The notes beneath the pieces are model-generated. The model had not been told where the DNA came from. It did no database searches and worked only from the letters and a program-made list of their open reading frames with translations. 64,000 nucleotides of DNA from CALAGJ01 sp964293305 (lineage in GTDB: Bacteria > Bacteroidota > Bacteroidia > Chitinophagales > Chitinophagaceae), in contig CAXYYO010000013.1 in NCBI GenBank assembly GCA_964293305.1, positions 1 to 64,000 on the forward strand, given 5' to 3'. Shown here in pieces: positions 9,448 through 18,009 of this stretch; position 1 is the first letter of the stretch, and each line of letters opens with the position of its first letter. The position numbers were made by a program, and so were the translations under genes.

Positions 9448-11358
9448 TTATTGTTGCCAACTTACTTTTCCAAATCTATCTAGCCGAATTATTTTTTCTG
9501 CCTCCAAATAATTAAATGCATTCCAGAATTTTTGTAATGGAATATCTTCAAAAGCTTTTATAAAACTGGCAATATGTATTTCTTCATTTTTAAGGACTAG
9601 TTGCATTCTTTGTGTTACTGCTTCTACCTCATCTGGTTGAATAGTCTTATTTCTTTTGCCGGCACAAATATCACAGATACCACAGTTTTTTATTTTTTGA
9701 GGGTTAAAATAATTTGATATAGAAACTGCCCGGCAAATATGATTTTCTTCTATATATCGAATGAAATGGTATAGCCTTCCCTCATATAAATTTTTTCTGA
9801 ATAGATAATTTTCAGCATGAATAGAAAGGTGTGCTGCGGAAGCCCTATTGGAAAAAAAATAGAGTTGAGGTGTAGCTCGATGAGCTGTATATTTTATAAT
9901 TTGTCGTTTTTTTAAAAGTTGTAATTGACTGTGTACGAAATCAAGATCTCTTCTTAAGAATTTTGCAACCTGCTTTTCATAAATGGCTACTTCATCATCA
10001 GCAATGCCTTCATAAATTCGTAAAAGTGCTTTTAAAGTTTGTTCTATATCTGGGTAAGTTTTTTCAATATCTACTAAGCTTTCTCGTGGTGCAGAAACAA
10101 TAGCCATTGATGGAATAAAAATATCTTCTTCAAAGGATAAAATACCTTCTTGACCAAGTATGCGCAACACATTCATCGTGAGTACTGAAGATGCTTTAAA
10201 TTTTTTTGTGAAATCAATGATATCAAAAGAAAAATATTGTTCAGCTCCTATGCCTACGGGTATTTGTAGATAATCAGCTATATACTGATATACTCTTTTT
10301 ATTTCCTGAATTGCAGGATATTTATCTGCGGCTTTACTAATCAGATCTTGCTTGTCAGTATGATTCAATAATAAAACTGCATAAGATCGTTTTCCATCTC
10401 TTCCGGCACGGCCAGCTTCCTGATAATAATTTTCGAAACTGTCTGGGGGATCATAATGTACTACTGTTCTCACATCAGGTTTATCAATGCCCATTCCAAA
10501 AGCATTTGTGCATACCATTACCCTTATTTTTCCAGTCATCCAAGCCTCTTGTCTTTGTGTGCGCTCCTGCTGAGAAAGGCCTGCATGATAATAGGTAGAT
10601 GAGGTATTATAAAACTGAAGGAGGTGAGCCACTTCTGCACATTTACGTCTGTTATTGCAATAGACCAACGCCGCACCTGGTACCCGCTCCAATATGTGTA
10701 CCAGCTTATTTATTTTACTTTCCACTTCATACACACTGAATGAAAGTTGTGGTCTTGATATTGGCTCGATGAAATAAATAGGCTCTCTTAATGAAAGATT
10801 GGTATTTATATCATCAATAACACGGCTTGTAGCTGTTGCCGTAAGTGCCATCAATGGAATATTTACAAGCTCTTTCCTAATATTTTTTATATCAAGATAT
10901 GCCGGCCTAAAATCGAAACCCCATTGAGAAACACAATGTGCCTCATCTACAGCAATTAAATTGATTGGCATATTGGATACATAGCCCTTAAAAAGTCTTG
11001 ATTTTAGCCGTTCGGGTGATACATATAAAAGTTTATATTTTTGGTGAACAACATCATTTAAAATTACTTCTACCTCTACTTTGGACTGACCGCTAAAGAT
11101 TCCTACGGCAGGTATTCCTTTTTTTTGTAATGATGCAACCTGATCTTTTATAAGTGCAATGAGTGGTGATATAACTAAACAGCAGCCGGGCATCAACAAA
11201 GCAGGTAGTTGATAACAAAGGGACTTTCCACCGGAGGTGGGTAATACAACAATGGTATCTTTTTGGCTACATGCAGCTAGTATTATTTGATACTGTGGTG
11301 TTCTAAAAGCATCATAACCCCAATGTTTTTTTAGTAAGTTTTCTGCGGTTTTAATCAT
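9448..11358 (-). CDS. recQ: RecQ-family ATP-dependent DNA helicase (first copy, no HRDC)
   Basis: A superfamily 2 3'-5' DNA helicase of 636 residues. Motif I is TSGGKS (41-46) and motif II DEAH (138-141) within DEAHCVSQWGFDFRP; the second RecA domain has GMGIDKPDVR and QEAGRAGRDGK. A zinc-binding cluster with CGICDIC follows, then a winged-helix RQC region. It lacks the HRDC domain carried by the second RecQ at 18.0 kb. Processing of recombination intermediates and stalled forks is the family role. It lies between ctlX (103 bases upstream) and tadA. Confidence 0.92.
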   Translation of the reverse strand: MIKTAENLLKKHWGYDAFRTPQYQIILAACSQKDTIVVLPTSGGKSLCYQLPALLMPGCCLVISPLIALIKDQVASLQKKGIPAVGIFSGQSKVEVEVILNDVVHQKYKLLYVSPERLKSRLFKGYVSNMPINLIAVDEAHCVSQWGFDFRPAYLDIKNIRKELVNIPLMALTATATSRVIDDINTNLSLREPIYFIEPISRPQLSFSVYEVESKINKLVHILERVPGAALVYCNNRRKCAEVAHLLQFYNTSSTYYHAGLSQQERTQRQEAWMTGKIRVMVCTNAFGMGIDKPDVRTVVHYDPPDSFENYYQEAGRAGRDGKRSYAVLLLNHTDKQDLISKAADKYPAIQEIKRVYQYIADYLQIPVGIGAEQYFSFDIIDFTKKFKASSVLTMNVLRILGQEGILSFEEDIFIPSMAIVSAPRESLVDIEKTYPDIEQTLKALLRIYEGIADDEVAIYEKQVAKFLRRDLDFVHSQLQLLKKRQIIKYTAHRATPQLYFFSNRASAAHLSIHAENYLFRKNLYEGRLYHFIRYIEENHICRAVSISNYFNPQKIKNCGICDICAGKRNKTIQPDEVEAVTQRMQLVLKNEEIHIASFIKAFEDIPLQKFWNAFNYLEAEKIIRLDRFGKVSWQQ

Positions 11359-11461
11359 GCCCCTATATAGGGAATAAAGGTAATGTCAATTTCAAGTACA
11401 AAATTCATATTCAAGGAATTAAAGCAGATTAAATATTAAAGTATCAAGGTTTTCTAAAAAA

Positions 11462-12415
11462 TTATGAAGCCATATCATTATCATTTTTTACCTCTATGGG
11501 TTTAGCAAATATTTCAGCAAGCATACAACGTACACTACCGCCACCTGCTTTTTCGATCATATTTAATGGAATGGGTAATAGCCAAGTATGGGCTGTGAGG
11601 GCTTTAATTTGTAAATTTGATAAACTATCATATGCTCTCCTGCTCAAAATAGTTACTTTCTCCTTCCTTTTGTTTTTAACCTGTAGCATATTTCCTGCAA
11701 ACTCATGTACCTGATGCATAGATATTTCAATAATTATGAGGCCACTATTTACCAATGATTCATATACCTGTTCCTTTTCTGCAAGGTTCGTAATGCTCTC
11801 CCCGCAAAGTACAGCATATCCATCTCCAATATGCATGATAACATTGGTATGGTAGATAGGATTTCCCAGCGGATCTGTAGCTTGAAAACAACAAGGGGTG
11901 TATCCGGTAACTTTAGCAAATTTCTCCACCATTTGTTTGTGTGTTCTTTGGGAAATACAGGCATAAATTGTTTTATTTACATGATCCATTACCATGCTAC
12001 CCGTACTTTCTAAAAACCAGTTTACCTGTTCATATTTACTCCAATCTCTGATTGTACTTATTTGATAGGCATTTTTAATCAAATCAATAATTTCAACATT
12101 CCTTTCCGTACGTCTATTTTCTGCTTGCATAGGAAATAGGGTAAAGCTGCCATCCGGCATGATGCAAAACCAATTATTAGGAAAAACGGCACAGGATTTT
12201 ATGGGTTCCGGTTTATCGTTTATAACAATAACGTCCATCTCGTTTTTTCTTAGCAGATCAACCATGACATCAAATTCCTGTATGGCTAATTGTTGAATTA
12301 AGTCTGTGGAAAATGCCATTTGTTCTTCCTGAAATGCATTGCTGGTAGCAGTTTCTGTATTAAATCCAAAATGTGCAGGGCGCACCATTAATACTGTATT
12401 ACAACATTGATTCAT
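11462..12415 (-). CDS. ctlX: CtlX-type citrulline/arginine-deiminase-fold hydrolase
   Basis: A guanidino-group-modifying enzyme of 317 residues, recognised from MVRPAHFGFN at the start, CAVFPNNWF, the histidine-bearing stretch YHTNVIMHIGDGYAVLCGES, and the C-terminal GGGSVRCMLAEIF that carries the catalytic cysteine. These match the CtlX (citrulline-utilisation hydrolase) group rather than ADI or agmatine deiminase. Proposed role: hydrolysis of citrulline or a related ureido compound to ornithine. No arginine-pathway genes adjoin it, but a secreted peptidylarginine-deiminase-like gene lies at 34-36 kb. Family assignment good, substrate inferred. Confidence 0.8.
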   Translation of the reverse strand: MNQCCNTVLMVRPAHFGFNTETATSNAFQEEQMAFSTDLIQQLAIQEFDVMVDLLRKNEMDVIVINDKPEPIKSCAVFPNNWFCIMPDGSFTLFPMQAENRRTERNVEIIDLIKNAYQISTIRDWSKYEQVNWFLESTGSMVMDHVNKTIYACISQRTHKQMVEKFAKVTGYTPCCFQATDPLGNPIYHTNVIMHIGDGYAVLCGESITNLAEKEQVYESLVNSGLIIIEISMHQVHEFAGNMLQVKNKRKEKVTILSRRAYDSLSNLQIKALTAHTWLLPIPLNMIEKAGGGSVRCMLAEIFAKPIEVKNDNDMAS

Positions 12416-12537
12416 GCGCCAAAATAAGGGGAAATATTAGCAGGATACCCAATATCAGGTCATATTTGTTTATCTCTTAAATGTTAGAATTAAACCTAAT
12501 GCCTTTTACTTTGCACCACTAATTATTTACTTAATAT

Positions 12538-14262
12538 ATGACAAAAATATTATCTACCAATATCAATAAATTACCACGATTTTTTTTGCCTGTTGATTTT
12601 ACTGTAAAAGACTGGGAAACTTTAAAACCATACTTTGATAATTTACTTTCCCGAAATATCAACAATAAGGAAGAACTGCTTCAGTGGATGAAAGATAGTA
12701 GTGAATTAGAGGCTGCCATTAGTGAAGATGCCTGTTGGCGACAAATTAAAATGACCTGCGACACTACAGATAAATCATTGGAGGATGCATTTACTTTTTT
12801 TTGTATGGAAATACAGCCCCAGATACAACCAGTTGCAGATGCTTTGAATAAAAAATTGATGCATTGTCCATTTACAAAAGAACTAGATGAAGATAAGTAC
12901 AATACATATCTTAGGAATATTAGAAAAAGTATTGAATTATTTAGAGAAGAAAATATAGCCATTCAGGCAGAATTAAGTGTACTTCAACAGCAGTATGGTA
13001 CAATAGCCGGAGCCATGACTGTTGAAATTAATAATGAAGAATACACGCTTCAACAAGCAGCTAAGTTTTTGGAAAACCCTGATAGAGAAATAAGAGAATC
13101 TGTTTATATGAAGGTCCAAAATAGAAGGATTGAGGATCGGCAAAAATTGGATGATTTATTTACATTGCTTATTTCAAAAAGAAATACCATTGGCACACAG
13201 GCTGGTTTTGAAAATTATAGGGATTACAAATTTGCCGAACTCGGCCGTTTTGATTATACTAAAGAAGATTGTTATTTGTTTCATCAATCAGTAAAAGAAC
13301 ATATTTTGCCAATGGTTGGTAAAATATATCAGGAAAAAAAGAAATATTTAGGATTAGATCCTTTGAAACCCTGGGATACTGAGGCAGAAAAAGAAGGAGT
13401 ACTTCCACTACGGCCTTTTCAAGATGGTAAAGAATTAGTTTCAAAAACTATAGACTGTTTTAACAAACTTGATCCATTTTTTGCTAATTGTCTTTCACAA
13501 ATGGAAAGCATGGGCCACCTAGATTTAGACAGCAGGAAGGGTAAGGCGCCAGGCGGGTATAATTGTCCTTTGGCAGAAACGGGTGCACCATTTATTTTTA
13601 TGAATGCCGCAGGGCAAATGAGTGATGTTACAACTATGGTACACGAAGGTGGCCATGCTATTCAGTCTTTTCTCTGTCATCCGTTAGAGTTGAGTTCATT
13701 TAAAGAATATCCAATGGAAATTGCTGAAGTGGCTAGTATGGCAATGGAATTATTTAGCATGGAATATTGGGATCATTTTTTTGAAAATCCTGATGATTTA
13801 AAGCGTGCAAAAAAACACCAGTTAGAAAGAGTAATAACCATATTTCCATGGATAGCTATTGTTGATAAGTTTCAACACTGGATTTATGAAAATCCAATGC
13901 ATTCATTAGCTGAAAGATCAGTTAAATGGATTGAAATATTAAATGAATTTTCAACTGATGAAATAGATATTAGCGGTTTAGAAAAATATAGAGACTGTAG
14001 CTGGCAAAGACAACTTCATATTTTTGAAGTTCCATTTTATTATATTGAGTATGGCATAGCACAATTAGGTGCAATAGGATTATGGATGCAGTTCAAAACA
14101 AATAAAAAGGTAGCACTGCAAAATTATACTAATGCTCTTTCTTTGGGTGGCACAAAAACGCTTCCACAATTATATGAAGCTGCAGGTTTAAAATTTGATT
14201 TTAGTCCTACTCATATAAAACCGCTAATGGAATTTGTGTGGCAAGAAATGGAAAAATTATAA
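12538..14262 (+). CDS. M3-family oligoendopeptidase
   Basis: A cytoplasmic zinc metallopeptidase of 574 residues. The active-site HExxH is HEGGH at 369-373, in MVHEGGHAIQSFL, with the third ligand glutamate expected in the helix PMEIAEVASMAMEL about 25 residues later. The N-terminal helical half resembles PepF/thimet peptidases, which degrade peptides of roughly 5-20 residues. No signal peptide. Divergent from ctlX; a variant -7 box (TTACTTTG) lies about 30 bases before the ATG. Confidence 0.92.
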   Translation: MTKILSTNINKLPRFFLPVDFTVKDWETLKPYFDNLLSRNINNKEELLQWMKDSSELEAAISEDACWRQIKMTCDTTDKSLEDAFTFFCMEIQPQIQPVADALNKKLMHCPFTKELDEDKYNTYLRNIRKSIELFREENIAIQAELSVLQQQYGTIAGAMTVEINNEEYTLQQAAKFLENPDREIRESVYMKVQNRRIEDRQKLDDLFTLLISKRNTIGTQAGFENYRDYKFAELGRFDYTKEDCYLFHQSVKEHILPMVGKIYQEKKKYLGLDPLKPWDTEAEKEGVLPLRPFQDGKELVSKTIDCFNKLDPFFANCLSQMESMGHLDLDSRKGKAPGGYNCPLAETGAPFIFMNAAGQMSDVTTMVHEGGHAIQSFLCHPLELSSFKEYPMEIAEVASMAMELFSMEYWDHFFENPDDLKRAKKHQLERVITIFPWIAIVDKFQHWIYENPMHSLAERSVKWIEILNEFSTDEIDISGLEKYRDCSWQRQLHIFEVPFYYIEYGIAQLGAIGLWMQFKTNKKVALQNYTNALSLGGTKTLPQLYEAAGLKFDFSPTHIKPLMEFVWQEMEKL

Positions 14263-14703
14263 ATTATAGATTGGTGAAACGGATAAAATTCAATTCTGTA
14301 TTGCAGTGAAACATTCTTTAACATTGGGTTGTATATAACATTGATAATGTGTTTGTAACTCCACTTTTTTAATATCTTTTATCTTAATTAAAAAAGAATA
14401 AGTTGCTCTCCTTTTAGGTATTATCTAAAAATCATCAAATTATACACTAAGTTTTAATACTGTGATTAACGTTAATACCTGTGTAAAACCCAATTGTGTA
14501 ATTGTTTATATAATTAAATTAGAGGTCTTAATAAATATCTAAAAAACAGTAATGGTGTATGATCTACAAGTTAATAAACAATGATAAATTGTGTAAAAAA
14601 TGGGGATACCTATATTTACTCAAAGTGAATAACTAAGTTTTCCCGATATTAACACTCCTAATAATAGTAAGTGTTTTATATAAATAAATATTAAATAATT
14701 ATT
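14263..14703. other. AT-rich intergenic stretch before nadA
   Basis: 440 bases without a plausible gene. It holds a perfect AT-rich inverted repeat, CTTTTTTAAT (14364-14373) with ATTAAAAAAG (14387-14396), that could end peptidase transcription, and a 6-bp inverted repeat AACACT/AGTGTT (about 14650-14674) close to nadA. I see no riboswitch-like GC-rich structure and no exact TAnnTTTG element. Confidence 0.45.
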
Positions 14704-15714
14704 ATGTTCGATATGCACAATACTGATAGCATACTTTTTGAGAGAGGATTTTTGGATTTTGAAATAGATCCTAGTCTTGATCTTTTTCACGAAATAGAAG
14801 TATTGAAAAAAGAGAAAAATGCCATCGTTCTGGCTCATTATTATCAAGAGCCGGATATACAGGATGTGGCAGATTATATTGGTGACAGTTTAGGATTGGC
14901 TCAGCAGGCGGAAAAAACTGAGGCTGATATGATTGTATTTGCCGGGGTACATTTTATGGCAGAAACCGCCAAAATTTTAAATCCTTCAAGGAAAGTAGTG
15001 CTACCGGATCTCAATGCAGGATGTAGCCTGGCCGATAGTGCCCCCGCACCTGCATTCAAAGCTTTTAAAGATGCACACCCGGATCATATTGTTATTTCAT
15101 ATATAAACTGCAGTGCGGATATAAAAGGATTGAGTGATATCATTTGTACCAGTAGTAATGCAGAAAAAATTATTGAAAGTGTACCTGCTTCTACGCCAAT
15201 CATTTTTGCTCCAGATAAAAATTTAGGTGCATGGCTCAATAAAAAATCTGGACGCAACATGGTGCTCTGGAATGGCGCTTGTATGGTGCATGAGATATTT
15301 AGTCTAGAAAAAATCATTCGTTTAAAAACGAGGCATCCTAAAGCCAAACTGATAGCACATCCAGAGTGTGAGGATACCATACTTCAGTATGCTGATTTTA
15401 TTGGAAGTACTTCTCAGTTACTTAATTACGTAGTGAAAGATGATGCTAAAGAGTATATTGTAGCAACAGAAACAGGTATTTTATACCAAATGCAAAAAGA
15501 TGCTCCCACAAAGACCCTAATACCTGCTCCTCCAAATAATAGTTGTGCCTGCAATGATTGTCCACATATGAAACTCAATACACTAGAAAAAATATATCTG
15601 TGTATGAAGTTTGAACTCCCAGAAATAACAATGGATGAAACATTGCGCCTAGCTGCTTTAAATCCCATTAAGCGTATGCTGGAAATAAGTAAGGCTGCCC
15701 AATTGGGAGGATAA
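14704..15714 (+). CDS. nadA: Quinolinate synthase NadA
   Basis: Condenses iminoaspartate with dihydroxyacetone phosphate to quinolinate, the first committed intermediate of de novo NAD synthesis, using a [4Fe-4S] cluster. Landmarks: AHYYQEPDIQDVADYIGDS (44-62), C107 in NAGCSLADS, C193 in NGACMVHE, and a third ligand among C281, C283 and C286 (SCACNDCPHMK). Length (336) is normal. nadB and nadC are not adjacent; nadD is at 0.9 kb. A short palindrome, AACTCAA-T-TTGAGTT, overlaps the stop codon and the bases just after it (15714-15728); it has no loop and is not a standard terminator. Confidence 0.96.
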   Translation: MFDMHNTDSILFERGFLDFEIDPSLDLFHEIEVLKKEKNAIVLAHYYQEPDIQDVADYIGDSLGLAQQAEKTEADMIVFAGVHFMAETAKILNPSRKVVLPDLNAGCSLADSAPAPAFKAFKDAHPDHIVISYINCSADIKGLSDIICTSSNAEKIIESVPASTPIIFAPDKNLGAWLNKKSGRNMVLWNGACMVHEIFSLEKIIRLKTRHPKAKLIAHPECEDTILQYADFIGSTSQLLNYVVKDDAKEYIVATETGILYQMQKDAPTKTLIPAPPNNSCACNDCPHMKLNTLEKIYLCMKFELPEITMDETLRLAALNPIKRMLEISKAAQLGG

Positions 15715-15764
15715 ACTCAATTTGAGTTCGTTTATGTTAGAAAATATGATTTGATGAAAATGAA

Positions 15765-16850
15765 TTAAATAAACTTATCTCCGGTATTTCTCTTTACTTC
15801 TGTCATGTATTCTTTGATTTTTTGCTCATTTTCTTTCTGACAAATGATTAATACATCATTTGTATCAACGATGATATAATCATCCAATCCCTGTAGTACA
15901 ACCATTTTATTTTCAGGTACATCTATCATATTTTTGGTAGAATCAAATACAATAACATTACTACCTTTGACAGCATTTTCTAAATAATCTTTTTCCATAT
16001 TCTCATAAGCACTTTTCCAAGTACCCAAATCACTCCAGCCCACACTGCATGGTATTACAAATACATTTTTTGCATGCTCCATAATAGCATAGTCAATGGA
16101 GATATTAGTACAAAGAGGATAAATATTTTGTATAGCTTTTTTTTCTAAAGGGGTATTATATGCATCATTTTCAGCAATAAATAATTCATACATTTCAGGT
16201 TGATATTTTTCGAAAGCTGATAAAATATTTTCTGCTTTCCAGGCAAAAATCCCAGCATTCCATACAAATTCGCCACTTCGGACAAAAGTTTTTGCTAATT
16301 CAAGGTCGGGTTTCTCTGTAAAGGTTTTTACTTCAAAAATATTCTGCTCGACTGTGTTATGTATGTTATACTGAATGTAGCCATAGCCAGTATTTGGGTA
16401 AGTAGGTTTAATACCTAATGTTACAAAAGCATTATTATTACTAGCAAAAACAAGGGCATTTAAGGCAACATTTTTAAAAGATTCCTCATCAGAAACCAAG
16501 TGGTCACTAGGAGCTACCATAAAAGTAGCATTTTTATCTTTTTTATAAAGTTTAGCTGCAATTAGTGCCACACACGGTGCAGTGTTTTTTCGACTTGGTT
16601 CACATAATATATTTTCAACAGGTAATTGGGGTAAATGAGTTTTTACTTGTTCTTCATATTCAATGGTGGTTATCACAAAAATATTTTCATTAGAAATGAA
16701 CTTATTATATCGGTCATAAGTATTTTGTAATAACGACTTACCTGTACCCAAGATATCTAAAAATTGTTTGGGATTTGCACTTCTACTTTTAGGCCAAAAT
16801 CGAGTACCTAAACCTCCAGCTAATATTGCTATGTAATGATGTTTGTTCAT
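15765..16850 (-). CDS. manC: Mannose-1-phosphate guanylyltransferase
   Basis: Makes GDP-mannose from GTP and mannose-1-phosphate for polysaccharide and O-antigen synthesis. The nucleotidyltransferase signature AGGLGTRFWPKSRSANPKQF is at residues 11-30, and EKPD plus WNAGIFAW are typical of the family. The length, 361 residues, covers the transferase and left-handed beta-helix regions but not the C-terminal phosphomannose isomerase domain of bifunctional ManC. It begins nine bases after kdsD, so the two envelope-sugar genes form an operon. Confidence 0.93.
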   Translation of the reverse strand: MNKHHYIAILAGGLGTRFWPKSRSANPKQFLDILGTGKSLLQNTYDRYNKFISNENIFVITTIEYEEQVKTHLPQLPVENILCEPSRKNTAPCVALIAAKLYKKDKNATFMVAPSDHLVSDEESFKNVALNALVFASNNNAFVTLGIKPTYPNTGYGYIQYNIHNTVEQNIFEVKTFTEKPDLELAKTFVRSGEFVWNAGIFAWKAENILSAFEKYQPEMYELFIAENDAYNTPLEKKAIQNIYPLCTNISIDYAIMEHAKNVFVIPCSVGWSDLGTWKSAYENMEKDYLENAVKGSNVIVFDSTKNMIDVPENKMVVLQGLDDYIIVDTNDVLIICQKENEQKIKEYMTEVKRNTGDKFI

Positions 16851-16859
16851 AAATATTTT

Positions 16860-17819
16860 TTATATAATTCCTTCTTTAATTAAGTCATGTAAATGTATGA
16901 TTCCAAGATAGTTTCCTGCTTCGTTTACTACTAAAAGCTGGTTGATATCAGATTCTCTCATTTGTTGTAAGGCCTCCGCTGCTAAAGCATCATTTAGGAT
17001 TGATTTAGCATTTTTGATGCAAATTTCACCCGCTCTTATTTCTCTTAAATCATCTTTTGTTTCCAATAAGCGCCTAATGTCACCATCGGTAATAATCCCT
17101 ATTAATTTTTCATCATCCATTACAGCAGTAGCACCTAAGCGAGACCTAGAAATTTCCAAAATGATTTTTCTGATATTGTCATCTATAAAAACAATGGGTC
17201 GTTCATTATTGGTATAAATATCTTCCACCCTCAAGTAGAGTCTCTTTCCTAAGCTTCCGCCTGGATGATATTTTGCAAAATCATTTCCGGTAAAACCTTT
17301 TAAGTTCATAAGGCATACCGCCAAAGCATCACCCATCACCATTTGGGCTGTTGTGCTACTGGTAGGAGCAAGATTATTTGGGCATGCTTCCTGACTTACT
17401 GTTGTGTTTAATACAATATCTGCCTGTTTAGCAAGTGTGCTTTCAATATGGCCTACCATACCTATCAATAAATTACCAAAACCTTTTATTAATGGAATTA
17501 AAACCTTTATCTCACTACTCTCACCACTTTTACTAATTAATATAACGATATCGTCGGGTTGTATCATACCCAAATCACCATGAATGGCATCTGCAGCATG
17601 CATAAAAAGTGATGGTGTACCTGTAGAATTTAGTGTGGCAACAATCTTTTGAGCAATGATGGCACTTTTACCAATACCAGTTACAACAACCCTTCCCTTA
17701 GTCTGGTGAATTAGTGTAACCGCTCTTTCAAAGTCATCATCAATAAAATTTAGTAGCCCATTTACCGAATCAGCTTCTAGCTGAATGGTATTTAATCCAA
17801 TTTTTTTAATATTTATCAT
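16860..17819 (-). CDS. kdsD: D-arabinose-5-phosphate isomerase KdsD (KpsF/GutQ family)
   Basis: Interconverts ribulose-5-phosphate and arabinose-5-phosphate, the first step towards KDO for lipopolysaccharide. Residues 1 to about 185 are a SIS domain (TGIGKSAIIAQKI, LISKSGES, NLAPTSSTTAQMVMGDALA); residues about 200-319 are two CBS domains ending in LHDLIKEGII. This is the standard KpsF/GutQ layout and length. It is the first gene of a two-gene unit with manC. Confidence 0.94.
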   Translation of the reverse strand: MINIKKIGLNTIQLEADSVNGLLNFIDDDFERAVTLIHQTKGRVVVTGIGKSAIIAQKIVATLNSTGTPSLFMHAADAIHGDLGMIQPDDIVILISKSGESSEIKVLIPLIKGFGNLLIGMVGHIESTLAKQADIVLNTTVSQEACPNNLAPTSSTTAQMVMGDALAVCLMNLKGFTGNDFAKYHPGGSLGKRLYLRVEDIYTNNERPIVFIDDNIRKIILEISRSRLGATAVMDDEKLIGIITDGDIRRLLETKDDLREIRAGEICIKNAKSILNDALAAEALQQMRESDINQLLVVNEAGNYLGIIHLHDLIKEGII

Positions 17820-18009
17820 ATAAAAATCTCTGCAAAGTTGTAGAATTTTTTTGTTTTTTAAAAAACTGCAATTTGTTTATAATTTCTTTATATATATTTG
17901 TTAGCCTTTTAGTAGTTAATAAAATATAATAAAAGTACATTCCTTGCGGGCTGGTTTAATATTTCTCCTACCAGAAGATGTAAACAGAAAAAGAGAGAAT
18001 TGATGTATT

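Noticed and set aside
15714..15728. Palindrome AACTCAA-T-TTGAGTT at the end of nadA
   Set aside because: One-base centre cannot form an RNA hairpin loop and there is no T tract; not called a terminator.
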